64,000 nt of DNA. It comes from Oceaniglobus indicus (lineage in GTDB: Bacteria; Pseudomonadota; Alphaproteobacteria; Rhodobacterales; Rhodobacteraceae). Of this stretch, positions 16,545 through 24,500 are shown piece by piece (position 1 is the stretch's first letter; each line of letters starts with the position of its first letter). The notes beneath the pieces were generated by a model. It had not been told where the DNA came from and searched no databases. It saw only the letters and a program-made list of their open reading frames with translations. Location: NCBI RefSeq assembly GCF_002751875.1, contig NZ_NMZM01000002.1, forward strand, positions 1-64,000, read 5' to 3'. Both the position numbers and the translations under genes were made by a program.

Positions 16545-17623
16545 CAGAGGCGCGCCATGACGGCTGCCGCCGCCTGTCCGGTGGTTGCGGTGCCGCCGAG
16601 GTCGCCGGTCAGCGTGGTGCCCTCGGCGATCACCGCCTCGACCGCTTCACGCAGGCGGGTGCCATCGGCAACCATGCCGGGGTGATCGTGCTTGACTCCC
16701 AGCCAGTCCAGCATCATCGCGCCCGACAGGATCATCGCCAGCGGATTGGCGATGCCTTGCCCCGCGATGTCGGGGGCCGATCCGTGGCACGGCTGGAACA
16801 CGGCGTGATGCTCGCCGATGTCGGCGGACGGCGCCACGCCAAGCCCGCCCATCAGGCCCGCCCCCAGATCGGACAGGATGTCGCCGAACATGTTTTCGGT
16901 CACCAGCACGTCGAAATCCCAGGGCTTCAGCACGAACCACAATGCGGTGGCATCGACATAGGCATGATCGGCAATCAGGTCGGGGTGCCTTTTGGCTTCG
17001 GCGTCGAAAATCGCACGGAAGAAGGCGAAGGCGCGGAACACGTTGGCCTTGTCCACGCAGGTCACGCGGCCCTTGCCGCGCCCCTGATCCTTGCGGGTCT
17101 GTGCCAGGTTGAACGCGAAGCGAAACAGCTTTTCCGAGATCTCGCGCGTGATCAGCAACGTTTCGCGCGCTTCCTTCTCGGACACCTCGCCGCGACCCTG
17201 GGTGTGGAACAACCCTTCGGTGCTTTCGCGGATCAGGACGAAATCCACCTCGCGCCCCTCGGGCATGTTCAGCGGCGTCTGCTGGCCCGGGAAGATCCGC
17301 ACGGGCCGCACGCCTGCGAACAGGGTCAGCGCCTTGCGCAGGTCGATCTGCGGCGAAATTTCGGTTCCGTCGGGATAGCGGACCGACGGCAGCCCCATGG
17401 CCGACAGCAGGATCGCATCCGCCGCGCGGGCGGCGTCCATGGATGCCGCGGGCAGCGACTCGCCCGTTCGGTCATAATGCGCCGCCCCGGCCGGGACGTG
17501 TTCGAAGGCAAGCTCATAGTTGCCGGATTGCGCAAGGAATGTAAGGATCTCGACGGCAGGGGCCATGATTTCGGGGCCGATCCCGTCGCCATCGAAAACT
17601 GCGATCTTAAATGCGCGTTCCAT
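16544..17623 (-). CDS. Isocitrate/isopropylmalate dehydrogenase family protein (tartrate/malate dehydrogenase-like)
   Basis: The 359-aa protein carries the beta-decarboxylating dehydrogenase pattern: FDGDGIGPEI at the N-terminus, RESTEGLF, the metal and substrate site DATALWFVLKP...VTENMFGDILSDLGAGLMGGLG, and HGSAPDIAGQGIANP. It lacks the leucine operon context and is closer in look to tartrate or D-malate dehydrogenases than to LeuB. The substrate is inferred only loosely. The start at 17623 (MERAFKIAV) has GGAG upstream and excludes a 13-codon extension that would run into the divergent promoter. First gene of a two-gene operon with the Gfo/Idh/MocA oxidoreductase. Confidence 0.8.
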   Translation of the reverse strand: MERAFKIAVFDGDGIGPEIMAPAVEILTFLAQSGNYELAFEHVPAGAAHYDRTGESLPAASMDAARAADAILLSAMGLPSVRYPDGTEISPQIDLRKALTLFAGVRPVRIFPGQQTPLNMPEGREVDFVLIRESTEGLFHTQGRGEVSEKEARETLLITREISEKLFRFAFNLAQTRKDQGRGKGRVTCVDKANVFRAFAFFRAIFDAEAKRHPDLIADHAYVDATALWFVLKPWDFDVLVTENMFGDILSDLGAGLMGGLGVAPSADIGEHHAVFQPCHGSAPDIAGQGIANPLAMILSGAMMLDWLGVKHDHPGMVADGTRLREAVEAVIAEGTTLTGDLGGTATTGQAAAAVMARL

Positions 17624-17658
17624 TCTATACTCCGGTGTGACTTGATGTGACCTGTTGT

Positions 17659-17676
17659 GCATGCATTAATGTATGC
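17659..17676. promoter_or_regulatory. Palindromic operator between divergent operons
   Basis: GCATGCATTAATGTATGC is an imperfect 18-bp palindrome (two mismatching positions) in the 78-bp space between the dehydrogenase operon (start 17623) and the monooxygenase operon (start 17702). AT-rich palindromes of this shape are typical of GntR/FCD-type regulators, but no regulator gene lies nearby. It could control both directions. Confidence 0.5.
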
Positions 17677-17701
17677 GCTAACGCAAAACAAGGATTTTCG
17701 A

Positions 17702-17992
17702 ATGTTCGCAGTTCTGGTCGACTTTCATATCAAGCCGGATCGCATTGCCGATTTCATTCCGCTTGTCCGCGAAAACGCAGCCGCATCGCTGAGGAACGAA
17801 CAGGGCTGTCACCGTTTCGACGTGCTGACAGACCCTGACCATCCCGGCGACGTGTTCCTCTACGAACTCTACACCGATCTCGCGGCGTTCCACGCCCACC
17901 TCGAGACGGCGCATTTCAAGACCTTCGACGAAGCGGGCTTTACCATGATCGACACCAAGCAGGTGCGGACATTCCGCCAGGTGGTGACGTGA
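17702..17992 (+). CDS. Putative quinol monooxygenase / antibiotic biosynthesis monooxygenase (ABM) domain protein
   Basis: The 96-aa product is a single ABM ferredoxin-like domain: FAVLVDFHIKPDRIADFIPL, then SLRNEQGCHRFDV and the conserved ELYTDLAAFHAHLETAHFKTF. Such small enzymes oxidise quinols or aromatic rings without cofactor, or simply degrade reactive carbonyl compounds. The substrate is unknown here. The start at 17702 is preferred to upstream ATGs that lie within the operator. The stop overlaps the next gene's GTG start (GTGA, 17989-17992). Confidence 0.8.
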   Translation: MFAVLVDFHIKPDRIADFIPLVRENAAASLRNEQGCHRFDVLTDPDHPGDVFLYELYTDLAAFHAHLETAHFKTFDEAGFTMIDTKQVRTFRQVVT

Positions 17993-18786
17993 GCGTCTGG
18001 CAGATCCACGCCGTCAAATACGCCGAGCGTGCGGCGCGGCGACGGGGCGACAGCTTTGTCTTCGATGACAACCACGACGCGCCCCACCCGATGGATTATT
18101 TCATGTGGGTTCTGAAGCGCGACGACGATGTGATCCTTGTCGATACCGGATACGACGGCGCCGAGGCCACGACGCGCGGCCGCCCCATCGCGATGGAGCC
18201 GGCGGCCGCGCTGGCGCCGCTGGGCCTGAGCCCCGAAGACATCACGCAGGTCATCGTGACCCACCTGCATTATGACCATGCCGGGGGCCTGCATCTGTTT
18301 CCGAACGCACGTCTGCACATGCAGGCGGCGGAAATGGCCTATGCCACCGGACCCTGCATGTGCCACGACACGCTGCGGATGCCATTCACGGCGGACCATG
18401 TCTGCGAGGCGGTCAAGCGGCTGTATTCCGGGCAGGTGATCTTCCACGACGGGGACGGTGAAATCGCCGATGGCGTCACGGTGCATTGCATCGGCGGCCA
18501 TTCGCGCGGCCTGCAATGCGTGCGGGTGCGCACCGCGCAGGGATGGATGGTGCTGGCGTCGGACGCCACGCATTATTACGAGAACTTCATGCGCCGCAAA
18601 CCGTTTCCGATTGTCGTCGATGTCCAGGATATGCTGAACGGCTTTGCCACCCTGGAACGTCTGACCAGCCGTCCCGACCTGATCGTGCCCGGCCACGATC
18701 CGCTGGTGACACGGATTTTCCCCCAGGGTGTGGCGGATCATATCTGGCGTCTCGATCCCGGACCGCAGGCGCCAATCACGGTGTAG
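17989..18786 (+). CDS. Metallo-beta-lactamase fold hydrolase, N-acyl homoserine lactonase-like
   Basis: The 265-aa protein has the complete zinc signature THLHYDHAGG (about residues 91-100), a later GGHSRGLQCVRV histidine, SDATHYYENF with the bridging Asp, and a C-terminal GHDPLV histidine. This pattern is shared by AiiA-type lactonases and related lactone hydrolases. A link to quorum sensing is not shown. With the ABM protein and the divergent dehydrogenases it may open a lactone intermediate of a catabolic route. It starts with GTG at 17989, overlapping the stop before it. Confidence 0.8.
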   Translation: MSVWQIHAVKYAERAARRRGDSFVFDDNHDAPHPMDYFMWVLKRDDDVILVDTGYDGAEATTRGRPIAMEPAAALAPLGLSPEDITQVIVTHLHYDHAGGLHLFPNARLHMQAAEMAYATGPCMCHDTLRMPFTADHVCEAVKRLYSGQVIFHDGDGEIADGVTVHCIGGHSRGLQCVRVRTAQGWMVLASDATHYYENFMRRKPFPIVVDVQDMLNGFATLERLTSRPDLIVPGHDPLVTRIFPQGVADHIWRLDPGPQAPITV

Positions 18787-18842
18787 GGGCCCGCCCCGCC
18801 GGCAGACCACCCTTGACCCGACCGACCGTTCCGCGCCACATG

Positions 18843-19045
18843 GACGGGCATGGTGCCCCCGTCACCCGTGCCACGCACGAGGGGGCCAAATGGGAATGCG
18901 GAACGGGCGACCCACACAGGGGCCCGCCACCGCAGCCGCCCCCGCGACTGTCCGCGGCGAGCGTGTGTCACAGGCCACTGGAGCGATCCGGGAAGGCGAC
19001 ACCACGCGTTGACCCGCCAGCCAGGAGACCAGCCATGCGTGTGTG
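18843..19045 (+). promoter_or_regulatory. Cobalamin riboswitch upstream of cbtB-cbtA
   Basis: The leader contains the known conserved elements in order: GGGAATGCGG (about 18892-18901), GCCGCCCCCGCGACTG (about 18935-18950), the B12-box core GCCACTG (18974-18980), CGGGAAGGCGA (18988-18998) and AGCCAGGAGACC (19019-19030). Outer segments pair to close the structure. Just after it CCCGTC (19053-19058) and GACGGG (19065-19070) can form a hairpin immediately before the AAGGAG ribosome binding site (19074-19079) of cbtB, which suggests translational control. Established knowledge: AdoCbl binding shuts off such genes. Confidence 0.9.
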
Positions 19046-19086
19046 AAACCCTCCCGTCGGGTGTGACGGGGCAAAGGAGAACGATT

Positions 19087-19260
19087 ATGAATACCGCGAC
19101 CCACGATCTTCCGGTCCAGTCCCTGGCCAACCCCGCCGCCATCGCGTTCGCGCTGCTGGCCGGTCTGGCGCTTCTCACCGTGTCGGGCATGGCCCAGGCG
19201 ACGGTGCTGCACGATGCGGCCCACGATCAGCGTCACGCCATGGCATTTCCCTGCCACTGA
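19087..19260 (+). CDS. cbtB: Cobalt transporter subunit CbtB
   Basis: This 57-aa protein has one membrane helix (AIAFALLAGLALLTVSGMAQA) and a histidine-rich C-terminus (HDAAHDQRHAMAFPCH) typical of CbtB, which is thought to bind cobalt for uptake with CbtA. It starts at 19087, seven nt after AAGGAG, directly behind a cobalamin riboswitch. The gene lies 13 bp before cbtA. Cobalt is the metal inserted by the CobN complex encoded just downstream. Confidence 0.9.
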   Translation: MNTATHDLPVQSLANPAAIAFALLAGLALLTVSGMAQATVLHDAAHDQRHAMAFPCH

Positions 19261-19273
19261 ACCGCGACCTGTC

Positions 19274-19975
19274 ATGTTCAGAAATCTGCTGACCAGCGCC
19301 GTGTTCGCTGGCCTGGGTGCGGGGCTGATTGCCGCCGCGCTCCAGTTCGTGTTCGTCATCCCGCTTCTGCTGGAAGGTGAATTGTATGAAACCGGTGCGC
19401 GGATCCACTTCGCCACCGACAGCTCGACCCAGAGCATTTCCGAGGCACCCGGCCTTGGCGGCGAATGGGCCCGTCACGGCATGACCGTCGCCTTCAACCT
19501 GGTCAGCTATACCGGCTATGGCTTTGTCCTGGTCGCGCTGATGGGCCTGGCGGCGCTGCGCGGCTTTGCGCTGACGGCGCGCACCGGGCTGCTCTGGGGC
19601 ATCTGCGGCTTCATCGCCGTGCAACTGGCTCCCGCGATGGGCCTGCCGCCCGAATTGCCCGGCACCCCGGCGGCTGAGCTGCAACCGCGCCAGATCTGGT
19701 GGGTGTCGACGATCATCGCCACCGCGGCCGGCTTGGGGCTGATCGTGTTCGCGCGCGGGTTCCTTCCGCTGCTCGGGATCGTTTTGATCGCCGCGCCGCA
19801 GTTGATCGGCGCGCCGCATCTGGACACGTATTTCGGCGTCGCACCCCCCGAACTGTCGGCCCAATTCGTCACCCAGAGTCTGGGTTGCGCCCTTGTCGGC
19901 TGGAGCGTTCTGGGCTTTCTCGGCGCCTGGTTCCTGACCCGGACGGCCGAAGCGACACGACCGGCGTTCGCCTGA
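19274..19975 (+). CDS. cbtA: Cobalt transporter subunit CbtA
   Basis: The 233-aa protein has about five membrane helices, beginning FRNLLTSAVFAGLGAGLIAAALQFVFVIPL, with the CbtA features QLAPAMGLPPELPGTPAA and PQLIGAP. It is the predicted permease of the CbtAB cobalt uptake pair, inner membrane. It is co-transcribed with cbtB behind the cobalamin riboswitch. Its 3' end faces a DUF1636 gene 4 bp away. Confidence 0.9.
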   Translation: MFRNLLTSAVFAGLGAGLIAAALQFVFVIPLLLEGELYETGARIHFATDSSTQSISEAPGLGGEWARHGMTVAFNLVSYTGYGFVLVALMGLAALRGFALTARTGLLWGICGFIAVQLAPAMGLPPELPGTPAAELQPRQIWWVSTIIATAAGLGLIVFARGFLPLLGIVLIAAPQLIGAPHLDTYFGVAPPELSAQFVTQSLGCALVGWSVLGFLGAWFLTRTAEATRPAFA

Positions 19976-19979
19976 TCGA

Positions 19980-20303
19980 TCAGACCGGCACCCGGCCGAC
20001 AAGGCAGTGACGCAACCGGCCCGCCGGTCTGGCATCTTCGATCCACCCCTTCGGCGCCGCCCGATACAAGGCGCCGAAGGCGGCGATATCGGCCAGATCG
20101 CCGGCGTTCAGACCCGAAAACAGATAGGTCGCCCGTCCGTCACCGCGAAATGCCACGCTGACCGGATTGGCGCACATCGACATGCATTCGACCCGCCGCA
20201 GGGTGAACCCCGACGGACAGGACGCCGCAAGCGCATCGGCCAATGCCGCGCCCGCATCCACGCCCGACCGGCAGGTTTCGCATATGACGATCTCGTCTCC
20301 CAT
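19980..20303 (-). CDS. DUF1636 family metal-binding protein
   Basis: The 107-aa product has cysteines arranged like thioredoxin-type [2Fe-2S] ferredoxins: CETCRSG near the N-terminus, then RRVECMSMCANPV. DUF1636 genes are regularly found beside cobW and other cobalamin genes in alphaproteobacteria, and the role is unknown. It is divergent from cobW with only 50 bp between the starts and converges on cbtA. Confidence 0.85.
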   Translation of the reverse strand: MGDEIVICETCRSGVDAGAALADALAASCPSGFTLRRVECMSMCANPVSVAFRGDGRATYLFSGLNAGDLADIAAFGALYRAAPKGWIEDARPAGRLRHCLVGRVPV

Positions 20304-20353
20304 TCCCCGCGCCTAGCCCAACGGCGCGCCCCGATCAACCAGAGGACCACACC

Positions 20354-21406
20354 ATGCCCGCAAAGATCCCCGCCACCGTCATCACCGGCTTTCTCGGCTC
20401 CGGCAAGACGACGCTGATCCGCAACATCCTGTCCCAGGCCGACGGCAAGCGGATCGCCCTGATCATCAACGAATTCGGCGATCTCGGCGTCGACGGCGAA
20501 ATCCTGAAAGGTTGCGGCGACGAGGCCTGCGCCGACGAAGACGTGGTCGAACTGTCCAACGGCTGCATCTGCTGCACCGTGGCCGAGGATTTCATCCCGA
20601 CCCTGGAAAAGCTGCTCGACCGGCCCAATCCGCCCGAACACATCGTCATCGAAACCTCGGGCCTCGCGCTGCCGCAACCCCTGGTGCGGGCCTTCGCCTG
20701 GCCGGGCATTTCGACCCGCGTGACGGTGGACGGCGTGGTGACCGTGGTGGACGGCAAGGCCGTGACCGAGGGCCGCTTTGCCCACAACGTCGCCGCCGTG
20801 GACGCCCAGCGCGCCCAGGACGAAAACCTTGATCACGAAACGCCCCTGTCGGACCTGTTCGAGGATCAGATCGCCTGCGCCGACATGATCGTGGTCAACA
20901 AGACCGACCTGATGACGGCCGATGAAACCACCACGCTGACAACCCGCCTGCGCGCCGAAAGCCGCGATGGCGTGCAGGTTGTCGCGGCGTCCATGGGCGC
21001 GCTGCCGCTGTCGGTGCTGCTGGGCCAGAACGCCGCCGCCGAAACGAACCTGGACGCCCGCCACGAGGTGCACCACCACCACCATGACGACGAAGACGAC
21101 CACCACCACGAACACGGCCATGACGAATTCGACAGCTTCGTCGTCACCCTGCCCGAACTGACCGATCCAGCCGCGTTCTCGGCCAAGGTCGTAAAGGTCA
21201 TCGGCGCCCACGACATCCTGCGTCTCAAGGGTTTCGCTGCCGTCCAGGGCAAACCGATGCGCCTGACGTTGCAGGCGGTCGGCCCCCGGATCGACACCTA
21301 TTTCGACCGTCCCATTGCCGCGCACGAGGCGCGCGAGACCCGGCTGGTCGTGATCGGCAACGCCGGACTGGACCGCGCGGCCATCACCGCCGCGCTGTCG
21401 GCCTGA
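20354..21406 (+). CDS. cobW: CobW GTPase, cobalamin biosynthesis
   Basis: CobW is a G3E-family GTPase thought to deliver cobalt to the chelatase during aerobic cobalamin synthesis. The 350-aa protein shows the P-loop GFLGSGKTTL, the metal motif CICCT within ELSNGCICCTVAEDF, the base-recognition NKTD, and a histidine/aspartate-rich loop at about residues 237-257 suited to metal binding. It is followed by cobN after 159 bp, which contains a large hairpin. Confidence 0.93.
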   Translation: MPAKIPATVITGFLGSGKTTLIRNILSQADGKRIALIINEFGDLGVDGEILKGCGDEACADEDVVELSNGCICCTVAEDFIPTLEKLLDRPNPPEHIVIETSGLALPQPLVRAFAWPGISTRVTVDGVVTVVDGKAVTEGRFAHNVAAVDAQRAQDENLDHETPLSDLFEDQIACADMIVVNKTDLMTADETTTLTTRLRAESRDGVQVVAASMGALPLSVLLGQNAAAETNLDARHEVHHHHHDDEDDHHHEHGHDEFDSFVVTLPELTDPAAFSAKVVKVIGAHDILRLKGFAAVQGKPMRLTLQAVGPRIDTYFDRPIAAHEARETRLVVIGNAGLDRAAITAALSA

Positions 21407-21413
21407 TGCCGAC

Positions 21414-21456
21414 GGCCGGACGTGGTGCCCCGGTGTGTCCGGGGCCACGTCCGGCC
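21414..21456 (+). repeat. Large hairpin between cobW and cobN
   Basis: GGCCGGACGTGG-TG-CCCCGG (21414-21433) pairs with CCGGGGCCACGTCCGGCC (21439-21456): 18 bp of stem with a two-base bulge and a 5-nt loop. No T-run follows, so it is not a standard intrinsic terminator. It could slow RNA decay, attenuate transcription or be a palindromic intergenic repeat. Confidence 0.6.
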
Positions 21457-21565
21457 CGGCATGAAACCCGCGCACCGCTGCGGCAACGTGGCCAGCCCCT
21501 GTCGTTCGCGCCGCGACCATGGGACACAGGCTTCGCGACCACGGAAACACCACTGGAATAACGCC

Positions 21566-24500
21566 ATGCATCTTCTCGCCGCCACACCCGGTCAGATCGA
21601 AACCGGCGACGAGCCCGTCGATCTGGGCCAAACGCCCGCCGACCTGGTGGTCATATCGGCCGCCGACACCGAACTGGCCGCCCTGTCCGAAGCGCGCGCG
21701 ACGATGGACGCACCGCCGACCCTGCGTCTGGCGAACCTGTCGCACCTCGCGCATCCGATGGCGGTCGATCTGCACCTCGACACCTGCGCGACGCAATCCC
21801 GCCTGGTGGTGGCGCGGATCCTCGGCGGCGCGGGATACTGGCGCTATGGGTTCGAACAATACGCCGCCCGCCTGCACGCCGCCGGCATCCCCTTCGCCGC
21901 CCTCCCCGGCGACGACCGCCCCGACGGCGACCTGCGCGCCTTGTCCACCGTCAGCGATGAAGACTATGACGCTCTGTGGTCCTATCTGGTCGAGGGCGGG
22001 GCACAGAACGCCGCCGGCTTCCTGTCCTACGCCCGCGCCATGCTGGACGCCCCCGACGACCGCGCCACGATTCCCGCCGCCACATCGCTGCTGCGCGCCG
22101 GCGTCTACTGGCCCGGCACCGGCCAGACGACGCTGGACGCCGTGCGCCGCGAATGGCACGCCGACGCGCCCACGGTGCCCATCGTTTTCTATCGCGCCCT
22201 GGTGCAGGGGGCGGGTCTTCACCCCGTCAACCGGCTGGTCAAGGCCCTGCTGCGCGAGGGGTTGAATCCACTTCCCGTGTTCGTCGCATCGCTCAAGGAT
22301 CCGGTGTCCGCGGCAACGCTAGATCACCTGTTCCGCGAAACGAACCCCGACGCGATCCTGAACGCCACCGCCTTTGCCACCGGCTCGGCCCATGCGGACG
22401 ATCCCGACGACACGAACCCCCTCGCTGCGCCATCGGCCAACGCGGCCCCCGTGTTCCAGATCGTGCTCGCCGCCACGTCCGAAGAAGCATGGGCCGACAG
22501 CGCCGCCGGACTCTCGGCCCGCGACATCGCCATGAACGTGGCCCTCCCCGAAGTCGACGGCCGCATCCTGTCGCGCGCCATATCGTTCAAGGACACCGCC
22601 TTCTTCGACGAGGCAACGCAGTGCCCCATCGCGACCTACCGCGCCCGCGGCGACCGCGTGACCTTCGTCGCGCGCCTTACCGCCAACTGGTGCCGCCTGC
22701 GCCGGACCGCGCCGGACCACCGCAAGGTCGCGCTGATCCTCGCGAATTACCCCAACAAGGACGGCCGCCTCGCCAACGGTGTCGGCCTCGACACCCCCGC
22801 CGCCACGACACATGCCCTCACCCTTTTGCACGACGCCGGCTACCGGATCGACAACGCCCCCGACGACAGCGCCGCCCTGATGGAGCGCCTGATGGCCGGT
22901 CCCACCAACTGGCTCACCCACCGGGCCGAGCGGACCGGCGGAGAAACCCTGCCCCTCGCCGCCTACCTCGAACACTACAAAACGCTTCCCCTGGCCATCC
23001 GCGATGCCATGGAAACGCGCTGGGGCGCGCCCGAATCCGATCCCTTTTTCTTGCCCGAAATACTCCCCCCGGAGGGGCCCGCATCCGCCGCGCACGCAGG
23101 CTTCAAGCTGTCGATCCACCGCTTCGGCCATGCCGTCGTCGCCCTGCAACCGGCCCGCGGCTACAACATCGACCCCACCGATACCTACCACGCACCCGAC
23201 CTGGTGCCGCCGCACAACTATCTCGCCTTCTACATCTGGTTGCGCGAACACTGGGGCGCCCATGCGCTGGTGCACATGGGCAAGCATGGCAACCTCGAAT
23301 GGCTGCCGGGCAAATCCCTGGCCCTGTCCGAAGCCTGCTTTCCCGAAGCGGTCTTCGGACCGATGCCGCACATCTATCCCTTCATCGTAAACGACCCCGG
23401 CGAAGGCACCCAGGCCAAGCGCCGCGCACAGGCCGTGATCGTCGATCACCTGACGCCGCCCCTGACACGGGCGGAAACCTACGGCCCCCTGCGTGATCTC
23501 GAATCCCTGGTCGACGAATATTATGAGGCGGCCGGCATCGATCCCCGCCGCATAAAGCTGCTGCGCGAGCAGATCCTGTCCCTGACCCAGACCAGCGGCC
23601 TTGATGCCGATGCGGGCTTCACCGGCGATGCCGACACGGATCTGGCCAAGCTCGACGCCTACCTCTGCGAGTTGAAAGAAGCCCAGATCCGCGACGGTCT
23701 GCATATCTTCGGCCAATCCCCCACGGGCGATCTGCATTGCAACCTGACGATCGCGCTGGCCCGGATCCCGCGCGGGGCCGGCAAGGGCGGGGATGCCTCG
23801 CTTCTGCGCGCGATGGCGGCGGACCTCGGTCTGGGTTTCGACCCGCTCGATTGCGACATGGCCGCACCATGGAGCGGCCCGAAACCGACAATCCTCGCCG
23901 ACGGCCAGATCTGGCGCACCCATGGCGACACGGTCGAACGGCTCGAAACACTGGCGCGAACGCTCGTGCGGGACGGCGGGTGGGGCGACGTGGCGCAGCC
24001 ACGAGCGTCACGCGTCGGTCCCGCCACACAGCAGGTGCTGCACGAGATCACCACCCGCATCGCGCCCGCCGTCACCGCCTGTGGCCCCGCCGAGGGGGCG
24101 GGCCTGCTGCGCGCGCTGGACGGCCGGTTCCTGGCCCCCGGCCCGTCGGGTGCGCCGACACGCGGGCGGCTCGACACGCTGCCGACGGGGCGCAACTTCT
24201 TCTCCGTCGACAGCCGCGCGGTGCCCACCCCCACCGCCTGGACGCTGGGCTGGAAATCCGCCAACCTGCTGATCGAACGCCATCGTCAGGATCAGGGCGA
24301 CTGGCCGCGCGCGATGCTGCTGACCGCCTGGGGCACCGCCAACATGCGCACCGGCGGTGACGACATCGCGCAATGCCTCGCGCTCATGGGGGTCAAGCCG
24401 ACATGGGATGCGGCCAATCGCCGTGTTACCGGCTTTGAAGTCATGCCCGCCTCGGCCCTCGGCCGCCCCCGCGTCGATGTCACGCTGCGCATCTCGGGCT

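Noticed and set aside
21414-21456. The cobW-cobN hairpin as an intrinsic terminator
   Set aside because: No T-run follows the stem, so it does not meet the usual criterion.
20108-22222. 704-aa minus-strand open frame opposite cobW and cobN
   Set aside because: A shadow of cobW/cobN with biased Gly/Val/Asp composition and no motifs.
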